From Arthrobacter globiformis (GTDB lineage Bacteria > Actinomycetota > Actinomycetes > Actinomycetales > Micrococcaceae): a stretch of DNA of 64,000 nucleotides. Shown piece after piece: positions 11,951 to 20,287 of the stretch (positions within the stretch are counted from its first letter, which is position 1; each line of letters starts with the position of its first letter). The notes under the pieces were generated by a model, which had not been told where the DNA came from, searched no databases, and saw only the letters and a program-made list of their open reading frames with translations. Where the stretch lies: positions 4,650,001 through 4,714,000 of the forward strand of contig NZ_JAUSXI010000001.1 of assembly GCF_030815865.1 (NCBI RefSeq), written 5' to 3'. A program made the position numbers and the translations under genes.

Positions 11951-12895
11951 TCAGGCCCCTCTCTTCGTCTGCCGGGTTGGCTGCGTCTGCCGGGCAGGCT
12001 GCTGTGTCATTTGCGGTGGCCAGAAGTCGCCGGACACTGCTGCCGGCGCTCCTGCCGGCATGCCGAGTTCGGCCCGAATTTCCTCTGCCAGGCGGTGCGT
12101 CATGTCGCGGCGCCACGCGGGCAGCCCGTGGATGTCGTCGTGGTAGAGGCCCTCCGGGATGGCGGCCTCGAGTTCCTCCGCCAGCTCCGGCGCGTCCGGC
12201 AGGGAGCCGAACCGCAGCTGCACGGGCCGCTTTGTGGCGGCGGTGACGGTGAGCGTGAACCGGCCGCCGCCGTCGAGCCTTCCGATCAGCAGCACCCCCG
12301 ACCTGCCGAGGTTGCTCAGCGAGAGCCGGCGGAACGCCACCCGGGAGGACAGGGCCGACGCCGGGAGGCTGACGCTGCGGAGCAGCTCGGCGGGTGCCAG
12401 GACGTTTTGCCCGTCCCCGGTGATGAAGTCAGCCACCGGCAGCTCCCGCCGGGAGCCTCCCGGACCGAGGACCGTGGCCGTGCCGTCCAGTCCGGCGCAC
12501 AGCGAAATCATGGGGCCGGCGGGCAGGGACGTGCACAAATTGCCGCCCACGGTGGACATGTTCCAGACCTTGAAGGACGCCACGAAGGAGTCGCAGCAGG
12601 GCCGGACCAGGTCTAGGCCAGGCCAGTCCCTCGTGCCCTCTTCTGCCAGCTTCTCCGGGAGCGCGTACAGTTCGGCGACGGTGCAGGTGGCGGCCAGCTC
12701 GATGCCGTTCGCGGTCTCGGTGACGGCTTGCCAGCCGGCCGAGCCGAGGTCCAGCAGGCGCCGCAGCGGCTCGGGACCGAAGGCCGTGCTGCCATAGGAA
12801 AAGAGGACGGTGCCGCCCGCGAGCCAGGCGTCGCCCTCCCGCCAGTCGGCGGGGTCGGTGGTGCGGACCACCGCCTCGATGGTGTTCATGTCCAT
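11951..12895 (-). CDS. Xanthine dehydrogenase FAD-binding subunit
   Basis: The 314-residue protein is the CoxM/XdhB-type FAD subunit that takes electrons from the iron-sulfur clusters. It shows the two flavin-binding signatures, [15 protein letters not shown] near the N-terminus and [16 protein letters not shown] in the middle, and ends in a hydrophilic glutamine- and threonine-rich tail. ATG 12895 has AGGAG five bases upstream; a second ATG two codons later is less well placed. Its 5' end overlaps xdhC by 10 bases and it stops 2 bases before the large subunit gene, so the three genes are translationally coupled. Confidence 0.88.
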   Translation of the reverse strand: MDMNTIEAVVRTTDPADWREGDAWLAGGTVLFSYGSTAFGPEPLRRLLDLGSAGWQAVTETANGIELAATCTVAELYALPEKLAEEGTRDWPGLDLVRPCCDSFVASFKVWNMSTVGGNLCTSLPAGPMISLCAGLDGTATVLGPGGSRRELPVADFITGDGQNVLAPAELLRSVSLPASALSSRVAFRRLSLSNLGRSGVLLIGRLDGGGRFTLTVTAATKRPVQLRFGSLPDAPELAEELEAAIPEGLYHDDIHGLPAWRRDMTHRLAEEIRAELGMPAGAPAAVSGDFWPPQMTQQPARQTQPTRQTKRGA

Positions 12896-14307
12896 GCGGT
12901 CTCCTGGGATGCCTGTTCTGTATTTGATGCCGGTGCTCTCCTGGCTGCCGGTTCTGCCTGGGGTGCTTGTTCCGGGCCGGCGCTCGCGCCGGCGGGCATC
13001 GAATGGATAGGGCCGGTGCCGTCCCGCAGCGGGGCGCAGGCGGCGGAACCGGTGCGGACCGCGATCAGCTCGGCGGTAATGGAGACCGCCACTTCCGCCG
13101 GTGTGACGGCACCAAGATCCAGTCCGATGGGCGAATGCAGCCGGGCCAGCCGCTCCGGAGCCACGCCGGCCTCGAGCAGTCCGTCGATGCGGTGCCGGTG
13201 GCTGCGGCGCGAGCCCATGGCGCCGACGAAGGCAACGTCCAGCCCGAGTGCTTCCTGCAGCAGCGGGATGTCGAACTTGGGGTCGTGGGTCAGGACGCAG
13301 ATGACAGTGCGGGAGTCGATGCGCCCTGCCGCGGCTTCGGCGGCGAGATAGCGGTGCGGCCAGTCGGTGGCCACCTCGTCTGCCGTGGCGAAGCGCTCCT
13401 GCGCCGAGAACGCCGGCCGGGCATCGCACAGCGTGACGCGGTAGCCGAGCAGCTTGGCAGCCGGCACCAGGGCGGCGCCAAAGTCGTTGGCACCGAACAC
13501 CAGCAGCCGCGCCTGTGGCAGGCGGCTCTCCACGAGCAGGGTCACCGGCTCGGGCGACGTCACCCCAGCCTCCGTACCGTGGGCGCCCCGGACAACGCCG
13601 CCACAGCCCTGCGGGGGCGCCAGCCGGACCAGTCCCGTCCGGCCGCCGCGCAGCAGCGGGTCGAGCTGGGCCGCGGCCGCGAGGAGTGCGTCCTGTCTGG
13701 CCCCAGCGTCCAGGCTCAGAGCGTCCAGGCCCAGCAGCGCTGCGAGCTCCGCCGATTCCGCTGTCTGGAAGCTCCCCGGATCAGGAACGACGACGACGGC
13801 GGGCGGCTGGGCGACCGCAACACCCATGTTCCCAGCAGCCCCCAATGTACTGCCAGACAGGGTTCTGCCAACCAGCGTTCTGCCGGTGACGGACCTGCCG
13901 GTCCCACTGTCGATGCGCCGGATCAGTGCCAGCGGCCGTTCGGGGTCCCCGCCGGCGAGCTCCCGGAGGACCCCGAGCCCGGCGGCACTGCCGTCCAGGG
14001 GCTGAATGTGGACCTCCAGCTCACCACCACAGGTGAGCCCGACGGCGAATGCGTCCTCGCTGCTGAAGCCGAACGCCTCAAGGCGGGTGCCGCCGTCGGC
14101 CATCACTTCCAGCGCCGAGGCAACCACGGCGCCCTCAACACAGCCGCCGGAGAGGCTGCCGAGGATCTCGCCCGACTCGGACACCAGCATGGAGGTCCCG
14201 GGCGGGCGCGGCACGGAGCCGCTGGCGGTGATGATGGTGGCGACGGCGCACCGTTCCCCGGAGGCCGCCGGGCGCCAGCCGGCCAGAGAAGGCATCAGAT
14301 CCAGCAT
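12886..14307 (-). CDS. XdhC/CoxI family molybdenum-cofactor insertion protein
   Basis: The 473-residue protein is an XdhC-type chaperone that sulfurates and inserts the molybdenum cofactor into xanthine dehydrogenase. Residues 20-100 carry the conserved ATIITASGSVPRPPGTSM and LSGGCVEGAV motifs. The C-terminal half has a Rossmann unit with LLVFGANDFGAALVPAA, then THDPKFD and GAMGSRRSHRHR. Between the halves lies an unusual insert with repeated GRTL units (SVTGRTLVGRTLSGST). It starts at ATG 14307 after GGGAG and is the first gene of xdhCBA. A palindrome and 180 bases separate it from the permease upstream, so it may have its own promoter. Confidence 0.88.
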   Translation of the reverse strand: MLDLMPSLAGWRPAASGERCAVATIITASGSVPRPPGTSMLVSESGEILGSLSGGCVEGAVVASALEVMADGGTRLEAFGFSSEDAFAVGLTCGGELEVHIQPLDGSAAGLGVLRELAGGDPERPLALIRRIDSGTGRSVTGRTLVGRTLSGSTLGAAGNMGVAVAQPPAVVVVPDPGSFQTAESAELAALLGLDALSLDAGARQDALLAAAAQLDPLLRGGRTGLVRLAPPQGCGGVVRGAHGTEAGVTSPEPVTLLVESRLPQARLLVFGANDFGAALVPAAKLLGYRVTLCDARPAFSAQERFATADEVATDWPHRYLAAEAAAGRIDSRTVICVLTHDPKFDIPLLQEALGLDVAFVGAMGSRRSHRHRIDGLLEAGVAPERLARLHSPIGLDLGAVTPAEVAVSITAELIAVRTGSAACAPLRDGTGPIHSMPAGASAGPEQAPQAEPAARRAPASNTEQASQETAWT

Positions 14308-14394
14308 GGCAGCACTCCCTCTTCCCGTGCGATGGTGCCCATATTCTCGTTCCTATCCTTGGTAGTGGAAAGCGTACGACGCCGGTCCTGCCCG

Positions 14395-14455
14395 GCGACG
14401 CGCAAATGGTCCGGGGATGCGCGGATTCCGTATCGTCCGGCCATTTGCGCGTCGC
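14395..14455. repeat. Palindrome 3' of the purine permease
   Basis: GCGACGCGCAAATGG (14395-14409) and its exact complement (14441-14455) flank a 31-base spacer. It lies 32 bases beyond the permease stop on the minus strand and upstream of xdhC. No T-run follows on the minus strand. Confidence 0.85.
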
Positions 14456-14486
14456 GGGGCATTTTCCGCGTCCCTAAGCCCGGTCC

Positions 14487-16052
14487 CTAAGCTCCGAGCA
14501 GGGCGCTGACCGGACCCCGCGCGAAGTAGACCACGAAGCCCACGGTCACCACCCACATCAGGGGATGGATCTTCTTCGCCTTGCCGGAGGCTGCACCGAT
14601 GACGGCCCAGCTCACGAAGCCCACGCCGATCCCGTTGGCAATCGAGTAGCTCAGCGGCATGGTGACGATCGTCAGGAAGGCCGGCAGCGCCACCGCGAAC
14701 TTGGTGAACTTGATCTCGCGGATCTGCGCCATCATCATCGCGCCCACCACCACCAGGGCGGCGGCTGCCACCTCAAGCGGCACCACGCTGGTGAGCGGGG
14801 TGAGGAACATCGATCCCAGGAACAGCGCGCCGGTGACCACCGACGCAAGTCCCGTGCGCGCCCCCTCGCCGATTCCCGCAGCGGAGTCGATGTACACGGT
14901 GTTGGAGGAACCTGACGTGGCGCCGCCTACCACCGCGCCGACGCCTTCGACGATGAAGGCGGACTTGAGCCGGGGGAACGTGCCGTTCTTGTGCGCCACG
15001 CCCGCGCTTTTCGCGAGCCCGGTCATGGTCCCCATGGCGTCGAAGAAGTTGGTGAACACGAGCGTGAACACCAGCATGGTGGCAGCGAGTCCGCCGATTC
15101 GGCCGAAGGCGCCGAACAGGTCGAACTGCCCCACGAGGCCGAGGTCCGGCGCGGAGACCAGGTGGCCCGACAGCACCGGCGTGTTCAGGTGCCAGCCGCC
15201 GGGGTTGGCTTCGCTGGCGGGGCCGATGTGCAGGAACGCCTCGACGACGGCGGCGAGCGCCGTGGTGGCCACGATGCCGATGAGCAGGCCGCCCTGGACC
15301 TTCCGTGCCACCAGGATGCCCATCACCAGCAGGCCCACGATGAACACCATGGTGGGGATGGAGGTGATGGAGCCGTTGTCGCCGAGCTGAACCGGCGGGC
15401 CGCCGGTGGTGGCCTTGACGAAGCCAGAGTCCACGAAGCCGATGAAGGCGATGAACAGGCCGATGCCCACCGTGATGGCGGCCTTCAGCTCCTTGGGCAC
15501 GGCCCGGAAAATCGCGGTCCGTGCGCCGGTGACGCCAAAAAGGACGATCAGGATGCCGTTGATGACCACCAGGCCCATGGCCTCAGCCCAGGTGACCTCC
15601 TGGATCACCGCCACGGCGAGGAAGGAGTTGATGCCCAGTCCCGCGGCCAGGCCGAACGGCAGGTTGGCGATCAGGCCGAACGCGATGGTCATTACGCCGG
15701 CCGTCAGCCCGGTGACTGCACCAACCTGCGCCGCCGAAAGCCAGCCGCCGGCGACGTCCGTGGGGGCGTTGTCCGCGCTGAATCCGCCGAGGATCAGCGG
15801 ATTCAGGATGACGATGTAGGCCATCGTGAAGAAGGTGACCAGTCCGCCCCGCACCTCGCGGGCCACGGTGGAACCGCGCCGGGTGATGTGGAAGAAGCGG
15901 TCAAGGAACGAGTTCGACGCCGGGGGCCTGGGGCTGTTGCTCCGCTGGGCTTTGCCGGGTGCCGGGTTCTCTTCGGGTGCCGCTGTCTGCCCTGCGCCCG
16001 GAAGCGCAGCCTGCTGTTCAGCGGTATTGTCCAGGATTGTCATGTCAGCCAC
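14487..16052 (-). CDS. NCS2 family purine permease (AzgA/GhxP-like, hypoxanthine/guanine/adenine type)
   Basis: The 521-residue membrane protein has the AzgA-subfamily hallmarks: VARE-RGGLVTFFTMAYIV-type first helix, GLAAGLGINSFLAV, VFTNFFDAMGTMTGLAKSAG and SGSSNTVYIDSAAGIGEGART. These transporters import adenine, guanine or hypoxanthine with protons. The hydrophilic N-terminal 45 residues are longer than usual. Either GTG 16052 or ATG 16043 could start it; both fall within 16 bases of the guanine deaminase stop, so the two genes are one operon delivering and deaminating purines. Confidence 0.9.
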   Translation of the reverse strand: MADMTILDNTAEQQAALPGAGQTAAPEENPAPGKAQRSNSPRPPASNSFLDRFFHITRRGSTVAREVRGGLVTFFTMAYIVILNPLILGGFSADNAPTDVAGGWLSAAQVGAVTGLTAGVMTIAFGLIANLPFGLAAGLGINSFLAVAVIQEVTWAEAMGLVVINGILIVLFGVTGARTAIFRAVPKELKAAITVGIGLFIAFIGFVDSGFVKATTGGPPVQLGDNGSITSIPTMVFIVGLLVMGILVARKVQGGLLIGIVATTALAAVVEAFLHIGPASEANPGGWHLNTPVLSGHLVSAPDLGLVGQFDLFGAFGRIGGLAATMLVFTLVFTNFFDAMGTMTGLAKSAGVAHKNGTFPRLKSAFIVEGVGAVVGGATSGSSNTVYIDSAAGIGEGARTGLASVVTGALFLGSMFLTPLTSVVPLEVAAAALVVVGAMMMAQIREIKFTKFAVALPAFLTIVTMPLSYSIANGIGVGFVSWAVIGAASGKAKKIHPLMWVVTVGFVVYFARGPVSALLGA

Positions 16053-16058
16053 CGGGCC

Positions 16059-16553
16059 CTAGTAGTCAATCCTGGAGTCGAGCGTGTTCCAGGTGTTGAA
16101 CGGTTCCAGGATGGCCGGGGCTTCGGGATGGCCCAGCTCGAGCTTGGAGACCGGCATCAGGGCGTGGCGGTCCTCGTTGTCGAAGTACTCGTAGAAGACG
16201 GCGTCGTCGAAGCCCACGGAGGCGGCGTCGTGCCGGTCCGCAGCGAAGACCACGCGGTCGATGCGGGCCCACAGCGCCGAAGCGAGGCACATGGGGCATG
16301 GCTCGCAGCTGCTGTAGAGGGTGGCTCCGCGGAGGTCGAAAGTGCCAAGCCCGCTGCACGCGCGGCGGATGGCCGTGACCTCGGCGTGGGCGGTGGGATC
16401 GTTGTCGGCGGTGACCCGGTTGACGCCGTCGAACGCCTGACCGTCGGCGGTGACGATCACGGCGCCGAACGGGCCGCCGCTGTTCAGGACGTTGGCGGTC
16501 GCCAACCGGATGGACCTGGCCAGGAATGCCTCGGCTGTGACGGTGGTACTCAT
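16059..16553 (-). CDS. guaD: Nucleoside deaminase family, probable guanine deaminase
   Basis: This 164-residue zinc hydrolase of the cytidine-deaminase fold has the zinc ligands and proton shuttle in TAHAEV and the PCPMC motif. Its length and C-terminal aromatic tail fit the Bacillus GuaD type of guanine deaminase, which converts guanine to xanthine and ammonia. That activity fits its place between a purine permease and the xanthine dehydrogenase genes. ATG 16553 follows GGGAG. It is divergent from the 8-oxoguanine deaminase gene. The 415-base spacer contains one operator-like dyad at 16756-16772 and no other gene that I can see. Confidence 0.85.
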   Translation of the reverse strand: MSTTVTAEAFLARSIRLATANVLNSGGPFGAVIVTADGQAFDGVNRVTADNDPTAHAEVTAIRRACSGLGTFDLRGATLYSSCEPCPMCLASALWARIDRVVFAADRHDAASVGFDDAVFYEYFDNEDRHALMPVSKLELGHPEAPAILEPFNTWNTLDSRIDY

Positions 16554-16755
16554 GATGCGACTCCCTTTGCTGTGGAAGCCGGTACCCCGCGGGCGGAACG
16601 GAAAGGACCAGATGCGACGGTTACCAGGCTTCAGCATGTGCTTTTGAAGGTTAAGTTGCGCCTGGTAGATAGCTTCCCGGAGTCCGGGTGCCCGCCTTTG
16701 GCAACTTGAGATTAGCACCGGAATGTGGTCCGCGCCATAGTTTTCTGGAAACTTA

Positions 16756-16772
16756 ATTTCGCAATGTGAAAT
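16756..16772. promoter_or_regulatory. Best-matching IclR-type operator between guaD and 8-oxoguanine deaminase
   Basis: TTTCGCAATGTGAAA (16757-16771) is a full 15 of 15 match to the consensus TTTCRYAWTRYGAAA built from sites in this window, and is flanked by A/T. It lies about 200 bases from each divergent start. Confidence 0.65.
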
Positions 16773-16968
16773 GCGTGTTTCCGGCGGCTCACGGCTGGCT
16801 GTCACGGCCGATCACTTCCCGCGCTGTCGCAAAGCGCGCCCATTGACCGCTCTCCCACACCCGCCCTACGCTGGTGCCGACTCGCCGCCGTCGGGCAGCG
16901 CGTCCCCTGGATCAGCAGACAGGACCACTGAGCTGGAAAGTATCAGCACACTCAGACAAGGACCCCTC

Positions 16969-18358
16969 ATGACCCAGCTCTTTGACCTTCCGCCGACGCA
17001 CCCGGCCGCCGAATCCCGGCTTTGGATCCGGAACCCGCTGGCGGCCTTCACCGCCAACAGCCTCGACGCCTCGGGCGGCCTGGTGGTGAGCGGCGGCAGG
17101 ATTGTGGAGGTACTTGGCGCCGGACAGACGCCGTCGGTTCCCTGCCAGCAGACCTTCGACGCCGGCAACCACGTCCTGCTGCCCGGCCTGATCAATACCC
17201 ATCACCACTTCTACCAAACGCTTACCCGTGCCTGGGGTCCGGTGGCCAACGCTCCCCTGTTCCCCTGGCTGCAGAACCTCTACCCGGTCTGGGCCAGGCT
17301 GACCCCGCGGGATCTTGAACTCGCAGCCACCGTGGCCCTCGCCGAACTGCTGCTTTCCGGCTGCACCACCGCCGCCGACCACCACTACCTCTTCCCCGCC
17401 GGGATGGAGGATGCAGTCGACGTCGAAATCGGCGTCGTCCGGCGCCTCGGCATGCGGGGTACGCTGACCCGGGGCTCCATGACACTGGGAGAGGACGACG
17501 GCGGGCTGGCCGCCGCAGTCGACAGTGCAGGCGCCGGAGGCGGTGCTGGCCGACAGCGAACGGCTGATCCGCGAATACCACGAGCGCGGGGACGGTGCCG
17601 TGATCCAGATTGCGCTGGCGCCCTGCTCGCCGTTTTCCGTCACCAAGGAGATCATGGCCGAGAGCGCCGCGCTGGCAGAGCGGCATGACGTCCGGCTGCA
17701 CACCCATCTCGCCGAAACCCTCGACGAGGAGCAGTTCTGCCTCGAGATGTTCGGGCTGCGCACCGTGGACTACCTGGACAGTGTGGGCTGGCTGACCGAC
17801 AGGACATGGCTGGGCCACGGCATCCATTTCAGCGACGCTGAAATCGCCCGGCTGGGAGCGGCCGGAACCGCCGTCGCCCACTGCCCGACGTCGAACATGC
17901 GCCTCGCGTCCGGCACCGCCCGGGTGCTTGAACTGGAGGAAGCGGGGGTGCCCGTGGGGCTGGGAGTGGACGGATCGGCGTCGAACGATGCCTCCAACAT
18001 GATTCTCGAGGCGCGGCAGGCGCTGTACCTGCAGCGCCTGCGCTACGGCGCACACGTTCCAGTGGAGCGCGCGCTCGGCTGGGCCACACGCGGATCGGCG
18101 GCGGTTCTGGGGCGGCCGGACCTCGGCCAGTTGGCGCCCGGCATGCAGGCGGACCTGGCCCTGTTCCGGCTGGACGACCTGCGGTTCTCCGGCAGCCACG
18201 ATCCCCTCGCCGCCCTGCTGCTGTGCGCCGCCGACCGCGCGGACCGCATGATGGTGGGCGGCGAGTGGCGGGTGATTGACGGGCAGATTCCGGGCCTGGA
18301 CGTGGCCGGCTTGATCGCGAAGCATTCGGCGGCGGCGCGGCGGCTCGTGAACGGCTGA
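16969..18358 (+). pseudogene. 8-oxoguanine deaminase, interrupted by a one-base frameshift
   Basis: Two frames together encode a full amidohydrolase of about 462 residues. From ATG 16969 the first frame gives LLPGLINTHHHFYQT with the metal HxH and continues to about residue 180. At 17508-17509 an extra G shifts the frame, and the rest (LHTHLAET, GHGIHFSD, VDGSASND and the C-terminus) is read in the +1 frame to the stop at 18358. All zinc ligands are present across the two parts. The family converts 8-oxoguanine to urate, or guanine-like bases, and belongs in this pathway. As written, the product would be a truncated, misframed protein. A sequencing error is as likely as a real lesion. Confidence 0.85.
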
Positions 18359-18365
18359 CGCCCCG

Positions 18366-18433
18366 CCGTTTCGACGGTTCCCTGCGCACACGACGCTGCG
18401 AAACGTCGAGTGGGCAGGGAACCATCGAAATGG
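18366..18433. repeat. Nested palindrome 3' of 8-oxoguanine deaminase
   Basis: Twenty-base arms (18366-18385 and 18414-18433) pair at 18 positions. Inside them lies CGACG (18391-18395) with CGTCG (18404-18408). It begins 8 bases after the deaminase stop and resembles the nested element at 1392-1457 in layout but not sequence. Confidence 0.8.
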
Positions 18434-18459
18434 CGGCCAGGCACTGCTAGCGTGGCGCC

Positions 18460-19704
18460 ATGACTCCGTCGAAGACGCCGGCCGAAATCCTGGACATCGC
18501 CGGCACAGAGGTCCGCATCTCGAGCCCGGACAAGGTGGTGTTCCCTGAACCCGGGCTGACGAAGCTCGACCTGGTGCGCTATTACCTGGCCGTCGCCGGT
18601 GGCGCGCTGCGCGGTGCAGGCGGCCGGCCGATGGTGCTCAAGCGCTTCCCGAAGGGCATCGACGCGGAGGCGTTCTTCCAGAAGCGCGTGCCCGACAACC
18701 ATCCCGATTTCATCGACACGACGACGCTGCACTACGCGTCGGGGACGTCGGCGGAGGAGGCGGTCATCCGGGATGCCGCGGGCCTGGCGTGGGTGGTGAA
18801 TCTTGGCTGCCTCGACCTCAACCCGCATCCGGTGCGCGCCGAGGACCTCGAACACCCGGACGAGCTGCGGGTGGACCTGGATCCGATGCCGGGGGTCGAC
18901 TGGTCGCAGATCGTCGACGTCGCGTATGTCGCGCGGGAGGTGCTCGACGACGCCGGGCTCGTGGGGTGGCCGAAGACGAGCGGGTCCCGGGGTCTCCACA
19001 TTCTGGTGCGTATCGCGCCGGAGTGGTCTTACCGCGATGTGCGGCTCGCTGCTGAGACTCTCGCCCGGGAGGTCGAAAACCGCGCCCCCGGCCTCGCCAC
19101 CGCGCGGTGGTGGAAGGAGGAGCGCGGTGAGAGTGTGTTCGTCGACTTCAACCAGAACGCGAAGGACCGCACCGTGGCATCGGCGTACTCAATCCGGCCG
19201 CTGCCTGACGCCCGGGTCTCTACGCCGCTCACCTGGGACGAGGTCCGCTCCGCCAGGCCGGAACAGTTCACGGTGCTCACAGTGCCGGAGCGCTTCGCCG
19301 GGGTGGGCGACCCACACACCGGCATCGACGACGCCGTCGGCAGGCTCGATGGGCTTCTCGCCTTGGCCGCCGAGCTCGGCCCCGCCGAGAAGGCGCCGCG
19401 CGCTGGCAACGGCTCCGGCCGCCGGCAGTCGGTGATGCCGCTCATAGAGGTGGCCCGCACCAAAACCAAACCGGAGGCACTCGCCGCGCTCGACGAGTGG
19501 AAGTCCCGGCATGCCGACGTGGTGCCGTCGCTGCATCCGGCCGATGTGTTGGTCGACGGAATGCGCGGGTCAAGCTCGCTCTGGTACAGGGTGCGGGTGA
19601 ACCTGCAGCATGTCCCCGAGGAGGAGCGTCCCCAGCAGGAGGAGCTCATGGCCGACTACGACCCGTGGGCCGGCAAGGAGTGGCCGGACCGTCCCGGATC
19701 CTGA
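18460..19704 (+). CDS. LigD-type archaeo-eukaryotic primase/polymerase domain protein (NHEJ)
   Basis: The 414-residue protein matches the polymerase domain of actinobacterial LigD, which fills ends during non-homologous end joining with Ku. It shows KRFPKGIDAEAFFQKRVPDNHPD-type N-terminal sequence, the catalytic metal motif LRVDLDPMPG, the KTSGSRGLHI nucleotide-binding motif and DFNQNAKDRTVASAYS. No ligase or nuclease domain is attached, so it would work with a separate ligase. It has no evident link to purine catabolism, yet it sits between 8-oxoguanine deaminase and uricase. This suggests an insertion or rearrangement inside the pathway cluster. The start is ATG 18460. Confidence 0.88.
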   Translation: MTPSKTPAEILDIAGTEVRISSPDKVVFPEPGLTKLDLVRYYLAVAGGALRGAGGRPMVLKRFPKGIDAEAFFQKRVPDNHPDFIDTTTLHYASGTSAEEAVIRDAAGLAWVVNLGCLDLNPHPVRAEDLEHPDELRVDLDPMPGVDWSQIVDVAYVAREVLDDAGLVGWPKTSGSRGLHILVRIAPEWSYRDVRLAAETLAREVENRAPGLATARWWKEERGESVFVDFNQNAKDRTVASAYSIRPLPDARVSTPLTWDEVRSARPEQFTVLTVPERFAGVGDPHTGIDDAVGRLDGLLALAAELGPAEKAPRAGNGSGRRQSVMPLIEVARTKTKPEALAALDEWKSRHADVVPSLHPADVLVDGMRGSSSLWYRVRVNLQHVPEEERPQQEELMADYDPWAGKEWPDRPGS

Positions 19705-19740
19705 CAGTCCTTGCGACACGGAAATTACCGGAGGCTGCGG

Positions 19741-19914
19741 CTATGGCCGCCTGCCGAAGACCGGAAGCGCCCGGAGCCACCGCGACAGGCCGCCGGAGCG
19801 CCGGTCGCAGTCGGCCGGAATGTAGAAGTCGGGATCCGTGGCGCCGAACGGCAGGTACAGCTCCTGGCCGGGTGCCGGAAATTCCGCGACGTTGTTCTGA
19901 TCCTGCGAGTCCAT
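19741..19914 (-). CDS. Small hypothetical protein of 57 residues
   Basis: A short minus-strand frame begins MDSQDQNNVAEFPAPGQE at ATG 19914, preceded by GAGGAGG 7 bases upstream, and ends with TAG at 19741. The sequence continues LYLPFGATDPDFYIPADCD and finishes in a basic, tryptophan-containing tail. I do not recognise a family. The strong ribosome site, codon use like its neighbours and two operator-like dyads 40-75 bases upstream argue that it is a real gene co-regulated with purine catabolism. It converges on the LigD-like gene, whose stop lies 37 bases away. Confidence 0.6.
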   Translation of the reverse strand: MDSQDQNNVAEFPAPGQELYLPFGATDPDFYIPADCDRRSGGLSRWLRALPVFGRRP

Positions 19915-19951
19915 CTGTTCCTCCTCGTTTCTTGCCTTGCCCGCTTTACTT

Positions 19952-19987
19952 TTTCGTAGTGCGGAAATTAGTTTTTGATATGTGAAA
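19952..19987. promoter_or_regulatory. Pair of IclR-type operator candidates upstream of the 57-residue gene
   Basis: TTTCGTAGTGCGGAA (19952-19966) scores 13 of 15 and TTTTGATATGTGAAA (19973-19987) scores 12 of 15 against TTTCRYAWTRYGAAA. Their centres are 21 bases apart, two helical turns, so dimers could bind the same face of the DNA. Confidence 0.5.
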
Positions 19988-20158
19988 TCTTAGGGACACG
20001 TTCGGGGGTGTGTCAAGACCCCCGGCCATGGCGTTCCGCACCAGTCTGGTCACAATCGGTTTTTTGAACTTGTGATGTACACCACCGGCATGCTGCGCTA
20101 CGCTTTAATTCAATTCGTGGCGCACGTCACGTAACCTGGGAGCAGCAGGCAGGGTCGT

Positions 20159-20194
20159 AATGAGCTGGCATCAACTGATGTCGGCTCATTTTTT
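20159..20194 (+). terminator. Strong intrinsic terminator in the uricase leader (possible attenuator)
   Basis: A continuous 15-bp stem, AATGAGCTGGCATCA against TGATGTCGGCTCATT with two G-U pairs, is followed by six T residues. No annotated plus-strand gene ends nearby: the LigD-like gene stops 455 bases earlier and uricase starts 94 bases later. It therefore ends either an unannotated small RNA or a regulated leader transcript. Confidence 0.75.
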
Positions 20195-20217
20195 GTTTGG
20201 GTCGACGCCACACGAAA

Positions 20218-20267
20218 TGCGTGGGAAACACGCACTTAATTTCTATGTGGGACTTTCGTTCCACATA
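20218..20267. promoter_or_regulatory. Two inverted repeats immediately upstream of uricase
   Basis: TGCGTG-GGAAA-CACGCA occupies 20218-20234, and TATGTGG (20244-20250) pairs with CCACATA (20261-20267). They end 20 bases before the uricase start. They match the IclR consensus only poorly, so another regulator or a leader hairpin that can occlude the ribosome site is possible. Confidence 0.45.
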
Positions 20268-20287
20268 CGGGAAGTTGGGAACAGACC

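Noticed and set aside
9135..12146. A 1003-codon open frame on the plus strand antisense to xdhA
   Set aside because: It mirrors the codon periodicity of the GC-rich xdhA gene, has no ribosome site or family motifs, and its translation is low-complexity Gly/Arg/Val-rich.
11951..13429. A longer version of the xanthine dehydrogenase FAD subunit starting at 13429
   Set aside because: The extra N-terminus is antiphase xdhC sequence. ATG 12895 has a proper ribosome site and gives the family start.
20041..20158. A known purine riboswitch or SRP/6S RNA in the uricase leader
   Set aside because: I could not match the conserved core of any of these RNAs by eye, so only the terminator hairpin is reported.
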